Assembly (NCBI GenBank): GCA_036272735.1
Contig: DATAYF010000367.1
Coordinates: 1-5,135, forward strand
Direction of reading: 5' to 3'
Length of the DNA: 5,135 bases
Origin: DATAYF01 sp036272735
GTDB lineage: Bacteria; Chloroflexota; Ktedonobacteria; Ktedonobacterales; Ktedonobacteraceae
Shown here: piece after piece, positions 1-5,086 of the stretch
Layout of the letters: each line of letters begins with the position of its first letter
Numbering within the stretch: position 1 is the stretch's first letter
Made by a program: the position numbers and the translations under genes
The notes under the pieces: model-generated
Told to the model about the DNA's origin: nothing
The model's database searches: none
What the model saw: only the letters and a program-made list of their open reading frames with translations

Positions 1-90
1 CGCTGCTACATGGCTTTTAACGTCGATGCGATGCGTCAAGCAGTACGGCACCGTGCGCTGCCCGGTGATCCAACGCTGCCTGCTGCTTGA
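1..90 (+). CDS. Possible C-terminal end of an unrecognised protein, cut by the window edge
   Basis: Frame 1 on the plus strand is open from the first base and ends at a TGA at 88-90, giving 29 residues that finish ...ALPGDPTLPAA. I do not recognise the protein. The case for it being real is positional: its stop lies 27 bases before the stop of the symporter on the other strand, a normal convergent arrangement, and it does not intrude into that gene. The competing plus-strand frame (26-457) runs deep into the symporter and is probably a shadow. The segment is too short to judge codon use. The last third of the reading frame is inside an inverted repeat (33-43 with 83-93). It could equally be non-coding downstream sequence. 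Confidence 0.35.
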   Translation, partial: RCYMAFNVDAMRQAVRHRALPGDPTLPAA

Positions 91-93
91 CGC
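33..93. repeat. 11-bp perfect inverted repeat at the convergent gene ends
   Basis: GCGTCAAGCAG at 33-43 is exactly complementary to CTGCTTGACGC at 83-93, extendable inward by a G-T and an A-T pair. A smaller hairpin, CACCG (49-53) with CGGTG (63-67), sits inside the 39-base loop. The structure lies where two transcripts converge, so it may act as a weak two-way terminator or RNA 3'-end stabiliser. It lacks a T-tract on either strand, so this role is inference only. Confidence 0.4.
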
Positions 94-117
94 CGAGCTT
101 GACCCACGTTTGGCAAC

Positions 118-1647
118 CTACTCCTCCTGCTGTGTTGCAAAAGCAGTGGGTACGAGTGCATCTTGTACGTCACCGGCTTCGGCTAGTGTCTCCAGGCCAA
201 CGGCAATAGCCTCCTGGCTTGGGGTGCGTGTAAGCAAGCTAACTACGATAGTCACCAGGGCGTTGAGGACAACGGCGACAAAGTCAGTGTTCATAGTGAA
301 GGCGATGACTTTCTCGGCGGCGATGGCTGACGGCACCGTGACGCCAATGATGCCGACAATGACACCAGCGAGCACACCCCACTTGGTGATACGCCGCCAG
401 AGCAGACTCAAGAGCAGGCCGGGGGCAAGTTGTGAAATCGCGGAGTACGCCACTTGAAAGATATCGATGATCGTTTGATTGCTACTAATAGACATCACGA
501 TGGCGATGATCGTTGCTCCCGCCGCTCCCAGTCGGCTGACCAGCAACACGATAGAATCAGAGGCGCGTGGACGGAGAATACCACGATAAATATTGTTGGC
601 AAAGAGTGTCCCAACCGTCAATATCAGCGAAGAACTCGGCACAAGTGCGATCAATATTCCTGCTCCAGCCAGTATACCTACAAACCAGCCTGGGTACACC
701 TTGCCGACGATAGCCAGCAGTGCGTCATTGCTATTCGATAGGTGCGGGATGACCAGGAGCGCCGCAAAGCCTATTGTGAAGCTAAAGAAATAGGCCAGGG
801 CATACAACGGCTGAAAAATGGCATTACGCCGAATGACTCCATCGCTGCGAGCGGAGAGCGTGGCCTGAAAGCTCTGTGGGAACATCCAGAAACCCAGGTT
901 GGTCATGAGGAGCGTCGAGATGAACCAGAGCGGCGTATAGTGCAACTTGGAAGCCTTGCCCATGCCTGGAAGCCAGCCATAGTTCGGATGCAACTGGTTC
1001 ATACGGGTAAAAATAGTACCGATTGATCCCAGATGCGCCACGCTGGCGATGGTGAGCGCGATGCCTAGCAAGATACCGATCATGAAAACGTCTTTCACGA
1101 TGCTTGCGATGGCAATGCTGCGTAATCCTGCAACGATAATGAAGGCTAGCATAATAAGGGCCGCCAGTACCAGTATCAGGGTCGTATTGACTGACGTGCC
1201 AAAGGCCAGCTTCAATATTAAGTTCAAGCCGGTAAACTGTAGTTGTAAATACGGAATTAAGGCCATGATGCCGACAATGGCTAGTACAGAGCCGAGCCAG
1301 GGAGCTTCAAAGCGTTTTTGGTAGTAATCGGCCTGTGTTAAGAGTGAATGCCGCTTGCCAATCCGCCAGATCTTCGGCAGCAACCAATAGCCCAGCGTGT
1401 AAGCTAGGGCAACATTGCCAATGATATAGAAGCCAGGTGCACCATAGGCATACGCCCAACCACTTCCGCCCAGGAAGGCATTGATCGTAAATATTTCGCC
1501 CGCACTGAGGAACCAGAACAAGAAAACTCCCATTCCTCGACCACTTACGGCCCAATCTTGCAAGTTCACGTGTTTTTTGCGCGAAATAACCCATGCACTT
1601 ATCATGGTGCCCAGAACGATGACCAGAGCGATTACAGAACGAAGCAT
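118..1647 (-). CDS. Sodium:solute symporter family (SSS) permease
   Basis: This 509-residue integral membrane protein has the length and hydrophobic pattern of SSS-family transporters (about 13 helices, LeuT-like fold), which couple sodium entry to uptake of organic solutes. Visible landmarks are the family-like stretch SAGEIFTINAFLGGSGWAYA (48-67), the GLRSIAIASIVKD segment (174-186) and the serine run ALVPSSSL near 334-341. The serine run is where the second sodium site lies in characterised members. The C-terminal ~35 residues are hydrophilic and acidic. The start is fixed by a Shine-Dalgarno AAGGGGAT (1661-1654) six bases before the ATG. It is the last gene of the operon, 17 bases after the DUF3311 gene. 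SSS carriers paired with a small DUF3311 protein are often monocarboxylate or amino-acid-type carriers, but the substrate here is unknown. Linkage to an M20 hydrolase suggests an acylated or peptide-like compound. Confidence 0.93.
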   Translation of the reverse strand: MLRSVIALVIVLGTMISAWVISRKKHVNLQDWAVSGRGMGVFLFWFLSAGEIFTINAFLGGSGWAYAYGAPGFYIIGNVALAYTLGYWLLPKIWRIGKRHSLLTQADYYQKRFEAPWLGSVLAIVGIMALIPYLQLQFTGLNLILKLAFGTSVNTTLILVLAALIMLAFIIVAGLRSIAIASIVKDVFMIGILLGIALTIASVAHLGSIGTIFTRMNQLHPNYGWLPGMGKASKLHYTPLWFISTLLMTNLGFWMFPQSFQATLSARSDGVIRRNAIFQPLYALAYFFSFTIGFAALLVIPHLSNSNDALLAIVGKVYPGWFVGILAGAGILIALVPSSSLILTVGTLFANNIYRGILRPRASDSIVLLVSRLGAAGATIIAIVMSISSNQTIIDIFQVAYSAISQLAPGLLLSLLWRRITKWGVLAGVIVGIIGVTVPSAIAAEKVIAFTMNTDFVAVVLNALVTIVVSLLTRTPSQEAIAVGLETLAEAGDVQDALVPTAFATQQEE

Positions 1648-1664
1648 ATTGCTATCCCCTTGCT

Positions 1665-1871
1665 TTATTGAGAAGAGAAGCGCTTATCAAGTTGATAGAC
1701 GATAACGATACTAAGGCTTGTGACGACAATCCCACAAAGCATCCATAGAAAAAGGAATGGTATGCCAAAGAGATGAACATGAATGGTGTTGATCCAGGGG
1801 ATCAGCAGAATATCCCACGCATACGGGACGACAAGCAGGAACCAATGGGGTTTGAAGGTACGACGGCGCAT
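1665..1871 (-). CDS. Small DUF3311-type two-helix membrane protein, probable symporter partner
   Basis: This 68-residue protein has a basic N-terminus (MRRRTFKPHW), a first membrane segment at about residues 10-28 containing VPYAWDILLIPW, a short loop, and a second segment at about 35-60 beginning FGIPFLFLWML, then a charged tail. The proline/tryptophan spacing and the G-x-PF-x-x-x-W pattern fit the DUF3311 family, whose genes typically stand just before an SSS symporter. That is the position here. The frame is open much further upstream (to 2096), but the ATG at 1871 is chosen because AAGGAG (1882-1877) lies five bases before it and the longer version would overlap the M20 gene. It follows that gene by 22 bases. 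Its molecular role is not established. By analogy with other small proteins paired with symporters it may help assembly or activity of the carrier. Confidence 0.85.
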   Translation of the reverse strand: MRRRTFKPHWFLLVVPYAWDILLIPWINTIHVHLFGIPFLFLWMLCGIVVTSLSIVIVYQLDKRFSSQ

Positions 1872-1893
1872 ATGTTCTCCTTGTGCTAGTGTT

Positions 1894-3066
1894 CTAGTGG
1901 GTATGCTGAAGACGAGCTTGCTCAAGCAGGCCTGGCGCATTGAGGAGACGAAGCGCGACACGAGCCAGAATTCTGGCACCTGCCAGGGCTGCATCATCAC
2001 CACTTTTATCAATTGCATAGGTCGCGAACTCACGTGTGTGCGCAGCAAGGCCACGGGGTCCAATTTGAATGGTGCCATGCAACGCGGGGAGCGCATGCGA
2101 GACGTTGCCCATATCCGTTGAACCTATGATTGCTCCTGTGTGTTCGGACGCACGGTCCTCATGAGCCATTTCTTCGCGTAAGACATCGATGAGCGTCTCG
2201 TTCGTGCGTAAGTTTGCATACGCGGGAACAAAGCGCGACCAGTTCATTTGTGCGCCAACTGCACCGGCAGCGCCTGTGGCACAGGTCAACACTCGTTGGA
2301 GCAACGTCTCTACGTAATCGCTATCAGCAGCGCGAATCTGCAAGCGGACCGATGCATGTTCGGCGATAATATTGGGTGCTTGCCCACCATCGGTAATAAT
2401 GGAGTGAATGTTGGCATCTTTGCGGAGGGTGGCGCGCATACTATTGATGAGCGTCAAGAAATTGACTACTGCCTGTACGGCGTCAATGCCTTGTTCTGGG
2501 GCAGCAGCAGCATGAGACGCTTTGCCCTGGAAATGCACATCAATACCTTCACGCGCACTCGAGACAGGATCGGCTTCATTATGGTCGCCAGGATGGAACA
2601 TCAAAGCGGCGGCGTATGGTGCAAAAACATGTTCGTCTAGCAGAAAAATCTTGCCACCGCCGCCCTCTTCCGCGGGCGAACCGATGACGGCAATCGTGCC
2701 AGGGAGATCGTGTTGTTGCATAACACGTTGCGCAAGCAGGGCCGCACCTACCGACATGGCGGCGATAATATTATGTCCACACGCGTGTCCAATCTCAGGG
2801 AGTGCGTCGTATTCTGCCACAAATGCTATACTGGGTTGCTGCTCATTACCGAAGATCGCGGTAAATGCCGTATCAAGCTTCGCCACCGGGGGCATGGTTA
2901 CAGAAAACTGCTGCTCTTTTAGCAGGTGCGTTAATAGCGATACCGCGTGATGTTCCTGGAATCGCAGTTCTGGATCGGCATGAATCGCGTGTGAAATGTC
3001 AAGAATAGTTGAATTGAGAGCTGGTGTGACCTTCTCAATAGCTTCATAAATATCTACATTTGTCAT
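1894..3066 (-). CDS. M20-family metallopeptidase / amidohydrolase (aminobenzoyl-glutamate hydrolase/ACY1L2-like)
   Basis: A 390-residue cytoplasmic zinc- or manganese-dependent hydrolase of the COG1473 type, which cleaves amide bonds in N-acyl amino acids, dipeptides or aminobenzoyl-glutamate. The metal-site motifs are intact: ALPEIGHACGHN (88-99), PAEEGGGGK (131-139) with the catalytic and metal-binding glutamates, MFHPGDH (156-162), GKASHAAAAP (181-190) opening the dimerisation domain (about 172-285), and STDMGNVSH (316-324) with a later histidine at 330. The combination of AEYDALPEIGHACGHN and EEGGGGK resembles the AbgB/ACY1L2 branch more than hippurate or IAA-amino-acid hydrolases, so a dipeptide-like or aryl-amide substrate is the best guess. 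Full length for the family and no signal peptide. The ATG at 3066 follows a purine-rich AGAGAGAAA. First gene of the operon with the DUF3311 and symporter genes, and presumably acting on what they import. Confidence 0.93.
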   Translation of the reverse strand: MTNVDIYEAIEKVTPALNSTILDISHAIHADPELRFQEHHAVSLLTHLLKEQQFSVTMPPVAKLDTAFTAIFGNEQQPSIAFVAEYDALPEIGHACGHNIIAAMSVGAALLAQRVMQQHDLPGTIAVIGSPAEEGGGGKIFLLDEHVFAPYAAALMFHPGDHNEADPVSSAREGIDVHFQGKASHAAAAPEQGIDAVQAVVNFLTLINSMRATLRKDANIHSIITDGGQAPNIIAEHASVRLQIRAADSDYVETLLQRVLTCATGAAGAVGAQMNWSRFVPAYANLRTNETLIDVLREEMAHEDRASEHTGAIIGSTDMGNVSHALPALHGTIQIGPRGLAAHTREFATYAIDKSGDDAALAGARILARVALRLLNAPGLLEQARLQHTH

Positions 3067-3145
3067 CGTGAATTTCTCTCTAACTCATCAAATACTACGC
3101 ATGCGTTTCTGTCTGGCCTGGCTTAAAAATGTTGCTGTGATTACC

Positions 3146-3175
3146 AGCTTACATGGATTAATTGGAATTTGTCAA
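3146..3175 (-). promoter_or_regulatory. Putative sigma-70-type promoter of the M20-DUF3311-symporter operon
   Basis: On the minus strand a perfect -35 box TTGACA (3175-3170) is followed after 18 bases by TAAGCT (3151-3146), a weak -10 box matching the consensus at three of six positions. Transcription would start near 3139 and leave a leader of about 70 bases before the M20 ATG at 3066. It is the best promoter match seen between the upstream hairpin and the operon. The weak -10 would be consistent with an activator-dependent promoter, but that is inference. Confidence 0.5.
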
Positions 3176-3215
3176 TGAATTGTTGATAAAACTGACAAAG
3201 ATAGTCAATAATCTC
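3170..3215. repeat. Cluster of GTCAAT direct repeats and small palindromes at the operon promoter
   Basis: GTCAAT occurs at 3171-3176 and again at 3204-3209, exactly 33 bases (about three helical turns) apart in the same orientation. TTGTCA (3169-3174) is also inverted as TGACAA (3193-3198), and CAATGAATTG (3173-3182) is a small palindrome. The cluster overlaps and precedes the -35 box of the operon promoter, where an activator or repressor would bind. AT-rich sequence gives such matches easily, so this is only a candidate operator. Confidence 0.3.
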
Positions 3216-3295
3216 AACAAAATCGTCGGGCGAAACGTTACAACGTATTTTGAGGTGGCTTGGAGCTTTGGACCAAACGAGGTAGGAGAAGGTTG

Positions 3296-3331
3296 CAAAG
3301 CGGCCCTCGCTTTATCACGAGAGCCGCTTTG
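3296..3331. terminator. Strong hairpin, probable terminator between tnpB and the M20 operon
   Basis: CAAAGCGGC (3296-3304) pairs with GCCGCTTTG (3323-3331). After one mismatch the stem continues CTCG (3306-3309) with CGAG (3318-3321), closing an eight-base loop. That is 13 pairs interrupted once. The AAA/TTT ends of the stem resemble two-way terminators, though no long T-tract follows on either strand. It lies about 45 bases beyond the tnpB stop and upstream of the operon promoter, so ending tnpB transcripts before the operon is the natural role. Confidence 0.55.
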
Positions 3332-3376
3332 TACGATATCAATACGCAGCAACTCAACCAATTAATCTCTAGTCAA

Positions 3377-3530
3377 TCACCTCCGGCCAGAGACCGGAGG
3401 CTTGTTCGTTACACCTGGACTCCACCGCACCTCGGCGTACCTTCGCAGGCGCGCCGCTTTGGCTTCACCGTCCGATGCATCAGGGGCCATTGACACAAAC
3501 CCCGTCCTGATCCAGTCCTGCCGGATCAAG
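3377..3530 (-). ncRNA. Putative omega RNA (right-end guide scaffold) overlapping the 3' end of tnpB
   Basis: In ISDra2 and related elements the RNA that guides TnpB comes from the last part of tnpB plus the right end, with the guide taken from the flanking DNA. Here the equivalent segment ends in the hairpin CCTCCGG-7-CCGGAGG, followed by TGATTGAC. Position, orientation and the hairpin are seen in the sequence. The function and the upstream limit (~3530) are inferred. The guide would be read from about 3375 downward, into the region upstream of the M20 operon. Confidence 0.45.
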
Positions 3531-4804
3531 AGCGTCCTCAAGGTCACATTCCTCGCGCCAATCAGATCAGCGTGCAGCGTGTACCCACACTGCTGACACC
3601 CAAAGCGCAACCCCTTGTTCGGGCGATTCTCATCAGCCGTGTGCCCACACACCGGGCACGCCTTCGAGGTGTAGTCCGCATCCACCTTGACGGCGAGCGA
3701 CCTGGCAAGCGTGGCCTTGTAGCTCAGAAGCGCCTGAAGTTCGGCAAAGGACCACTGCGAGTGCACTCGATTGGCTTTGCGAGCCTTCGCAGACACCGTC
3801 TCGGTGCCCTTCCCCTTTTTCGTGCGCTTGCGCTTTCTGCGTCTGGTTCGCTCCCGGATATCGGTGAGCTGTTCCAGCCCAATCAGTGCGTGTGGGTGCT
3901 GCTCGATGATCTGTTTGGCGATGCTGTGGTTGGCGTGCAGCTTCAACCGTCTCTCTCGTTGCTCAATGCGTCTGAGAAGACGTTTCGCGCCACGAGTGCC
4001 TTTCTGCTGCAAGCGTTTGCGTAATCGTGCATAATGGTTGGCTCGGTGCCTCACTCGCTTTCCTGAGTGAAAGCTCGCTTTGCCGGTCGAGGTGGAAGTG
4101 ACCGCCAGGTAGCGGATACCCACATCCACCCCAACGACTTCGGTGAGCTGTGCAGGAGTGGGATCAGGGATCTCAATCTCCAAGGACACCAACAGATAGA
4201 ATTGCTTCTTTGGCTGATCGTACCAGAGTTTCGCATCTCCGATGCGCGCCCCGTGTTGAATGAGGGCCGTCTGCTTGTCGTAGCCCTGATAGGGGATGCT
4301 GATGCGCCCGTTGAGGGTGCCGATGCTTACCCGGCTCTCGCACTGAAAGGTGTAGTCCCGCGCGCAGGTGTACTGCACGGTTGGGGAGCTATACTGTGGC
4401 GGCTGGTCCAATCCCTTGAAGCGCTTTTTGGTGATCTTGGCTCGGCGATGCTCGATATTCTTCAACAGTTTCGTCCACAGCCCTTTGTATGTTGCCGAGA
4501 CCTGCCGTTCCACGCTACAGGCTAGTTGCGAGGGAAGGCCGAAGCGCGCGCGTAGCTCGGCATACATGCCTTTGTGCAGTTTGGTCACACTGCTGGTTTT
4601 GCCGTGCGCGAAGGCATAGTGACTCACCGCATTGAGCGCGTCGCGGTACGCCAGTTGCGTCTGGCGTAAGCGTTGCTGCTGCGTTTTTGTGGGCAGAAGT
4701 TTCAGTTTGGCGGTGATGATCTGCTTGATGTCGTTTGCTTTCTCGTGACAACGTGGGAAGCCAGCTTGTCGGTGACAGGTGTGGTGTGGTGTGCATCCAT
4801 ACAC
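3377..4804 (-). CDS. tnpB: TnpB RNA-guided DNA endonuclease of an IS605-type transposon
   Basis: A 475-codon frame encoding the nuclease ancestral to Cas12. The TnpB core starts near residue 26 (KQIITAKLKLLPTK). RuvC motif I is VVGVDVGIR with D227, motif II is IGLEQL with E311, and motif III is HADLIGARN with D413. The zinc finger is CPVC (383-386) and CQQC (403-406). A strongly basic stretch follows motif II (318-332). All catalytic and zinc residues are present, so the protein could be active. In studied members TnpB, guided by an RNA made from the element's right end, cuts the empty donor site and promotes retention of the transposon. The last ~60 residues coincide with the presumed guide-RNA region. 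The frame begins at a GTG at 4804, only three bases after the -10 box and without a ribosome binding site. There is no in-frame ATG, GTG or TTG between it and residue 60, so the true start is unclear. An ATC (4729-4727) stands where a start codon would be expected, which suggests a mutated start or an upstream frameshift. Confidence 0.9.
   Translation of the reverse strand: MYGCTPHHTCHRQAGFPRCHEKANDIKQIITAKLKLLPTKTQQQRLRQTQLAYRDALNAVSHYAFAHGKTSSVTKLHKGMYAELRARFGLPSQLACSVERQVSATYKGLWTKLLKNIEHRRAKITKKRFKGLDQPPQYSSPTVQYTCARDYTFQCESRVSIGTLNGRISIPYQGYDKQTALIQHGARIGDAKLWYDQPKKQFYLLVSLEIEIPDPTPAQLTEVVGVDVGIRYLAVTSTSTGKASFHSGKRVRHRANHYARLRKRLQQKGTRGAKRLLRRIEQRERRLKLHANHSIAKQIIEQHPHALIGLEQLTDIRERTRRRKRKRTKKGKGTETVSAKARKANRVHSQWSFAELQALLSYKATLARSLAVKVDADYTSKACPVCGHTADENRPNKGLRFGCQQCGYTLHADLIGARNVTLRTLLIRQDWIRTGFVSMAPDASDGEAKAARLRRYAEVRWSPGVTNKPPVSGRR
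3380..3400 (-). repeat. Right-end subterminal hairpin of the IS605-type element
   Basis: CCTCCGG (3380-3386) and CCGGAGG (3394-3400) form a perfect 7-bp stem with a seven-base loop. On the gene strand it reads AAGCCTCCGG...CCGGAGGTGATTGAC, the usual shape of an IS200/IS605 right end recognised by Y1 transposases. It encodes the last residues of TnpB (PPVSGRR), and the stop codon TGA follows it directly. Confidence 0.7.
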
Positions 4805-4807
4805 ATC

Positions 4808-4827
4808 AGTATAACAAATGTTCTACT
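4808..4827. promoter_or_regulatory. 20-bp near-palindrome over the tnpB -10 region, with a LexA-box-like core
   Basis: The minus strand reads AGTAgAACAttTGTTaTACT, in which eight of nine outer base pairs are symmetrical around a TT centre. It covers the -10 box and part of the spacer. The core GAAC-4-GTT (4823-4813) resembles the Gram-positive LexA consensus (GAAC-4-GTTC) apart from the last base. It could be an operator, or simply the left-end hairpin of the transposon. Confidence 0.35.
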
Positions 4828-4836
4828 CCTTGTGAA
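4808..4836 (-). promoter_or_regulatory. Promoter of tnpB
   Basis: On the minus strand TTCACA (4836-4831, five of six consensus matches) is separated by exactly 17 bases from TATACT (4813-4808, five of six). The predicted start of transcription is at about 4802-4800. An ATG begins at 4800, ideal for a leaderless message, but it is not in the tnpB frame. Confidence 0.65.
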
Positions 4837-4850
4837 GCCCCTGAGATGGC

Positions 4851-4990
4851 GGCGCTTCCTCCCCTGGTTGAAACGCAGGGGTATCCGCGCCGCCTGGATC
4901 ATGAACATCAACGTCAACATATTCAGCGATTTTACAGAAATCTGAGCGCGAAAGCCCCCGCGTTTCAAGCGGGGGAGGAAGCGCTGTGCC
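4851..4990. mobile_element. Palindromic MITE-like element or pair of inverted IS605-type end hairpins
   Basis: The sequence at 4851-4890 and the reverse complement of 4947-4986 match at about 33 of 40 positions, including GCGCTTCCTCCCC and TTGAAACGC. Each arm is itself a hairpin: CCCCTG/CAGGGG (4861-4866, 4876-4881) and CCCCCGC/GCGGGGG (4955-4961, 4969-4975). Each has the look of an IS605-type right end (GCCCCCG...GGGGGAGGAAGCGC). The core of about 50 bases holds no gene. Normal IS605 ends are in direct orientation, so the inverted pairing suggests a separate palindromic miniature element or two abutting remnants. It lies just upstream of tnpB and also just upstream of the rightward gene at 5087. 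Confidence 0.5.
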
Positions 4991-5021
4991 TTTGGTGAGA
5001 GGAGGGGAGGTCCTGGACGGC

Positions 5022-5051
5022 TTGACAGCGCTTCCCCGCGTTTCGTATACT
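5022..5051 (+). promoter_or_regulatory. Strong sigma-70-type promoter of the rightward gene at 5087
   Basis: A perfect -35 box TTGACA (5022-5027) is followed after 18 bases by TATACT (5046-5051, five of six). Transcription would begin near 5058, leaving a leader of about 29 bases to the ATG at 5087. The spacer contains ACAGCGCTTCC and CCCCGCGTTTC, both also present in the neighbouring hairpin element. The promoter therefore lies in or next to a partial repeat copy. Confidence 0.65.
5025..5044 (+). repeat. Third, partial copy of the GCGCTTCC/CCCCGCGTTTC repeat inside the promoter
   Basis: ACAGCGCTTCC (5025-5035) is the exact inverted match of GGAAGCGCTGT at 4977-4987. The overlapping CCCCGCGTTTC (5034-5044) repeats directly the sequence at 4956-4966. 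The two 11-base matches together cover 20 bases of promoter spacer and -35 box. Confidence 0.55.
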
Positions 5052-5086
5052 TAGAACAAATATTCCTCTTTCTGAAAGGCAGGCGC

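Larger units (their letters stand above)
3067..3376. other. Intergenic control region between tnpB and the M20 operon (310 bp)
   Basis: No convincing gene lies here. From right to left it holds the flank just beyond the tnpB stop codon and right-end hairpin, a strong hairpin (3296-3331), an AT-rich zone with several copies of a GTCAA/TTGAC motif (3170-3215), a promoter candidate for the M20 operon (3175-3146) and an ~80-base stretch leading to the M20 start. The small reading frames that cross it (3158-3361 minus, 3162-3365 plus) show no family resemblance and cross the hairpin, so they are treated as chance. Confidence 0.7.
3370..4850 (-). mobile_element. IS200/IS605-group (IS1341-like) element carrying tnpB only; ends approximate
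   Basis: The unit consists of a tnpB gene with a promoter and palindrome at its 5' side (left end, 4808-4836) and a right-end hairpin overlapping the stop codon (3380-3400). No TnpA (Y1 transposase) gene is present, so the element would need TnpA supplied from elsewhere. Exact ends cannot be set, because these elements make no target duplication or inverted terminal repeats. The left boundary is taken as lying between the promoter and the inverted hairpin pair that begins at 4851. The right boundary is taken as lying within about 10 bases after the hairpin. Confidence 0.6.

Noticed and set aside
26..457. 143-codon plus-strand frame running from the left edge into the symporter
   Set aside because: It is antisense to most of a well-supported gene, has a low-complexity Ala/Thr/Ser composition typical of shadows, and shows no family motif.
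1872..2096. 75-residue N-terminal extension of the DUF3311 protein
   Set aside because: It would overlap the M20 gene in another frame, and a strong ribosome binding site marks the internal ATG at 1871.
3183..3212. Plus-strand promoter-like pair TTGATA-18-AATAAT
   Set aside because: The region is AT-rich and no plus-strand gene follows, because the next structure is a hairpin and then the end of tnpB on the other strand.
3158..3365. Two opposed 67-codon frames in the intergenic region
   Set aside because: Both read across the hairpin at 3296-3331 and mirror each other, with no recognisable domain or credible ribosome binding site.
3572..4024. 150-codon plus-strand frame opposite tnpB
   Set aside because: It is an antisense shadow of the conserved RuvC and zinc-finger region.
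4850..5050. Repeats considered as a CRISPR array
   Set aside because: There are only two full copies in inverted orientation plus one fragment, with irregular spacing and no cas gene. The transposon-end hairpin explanation fits better.
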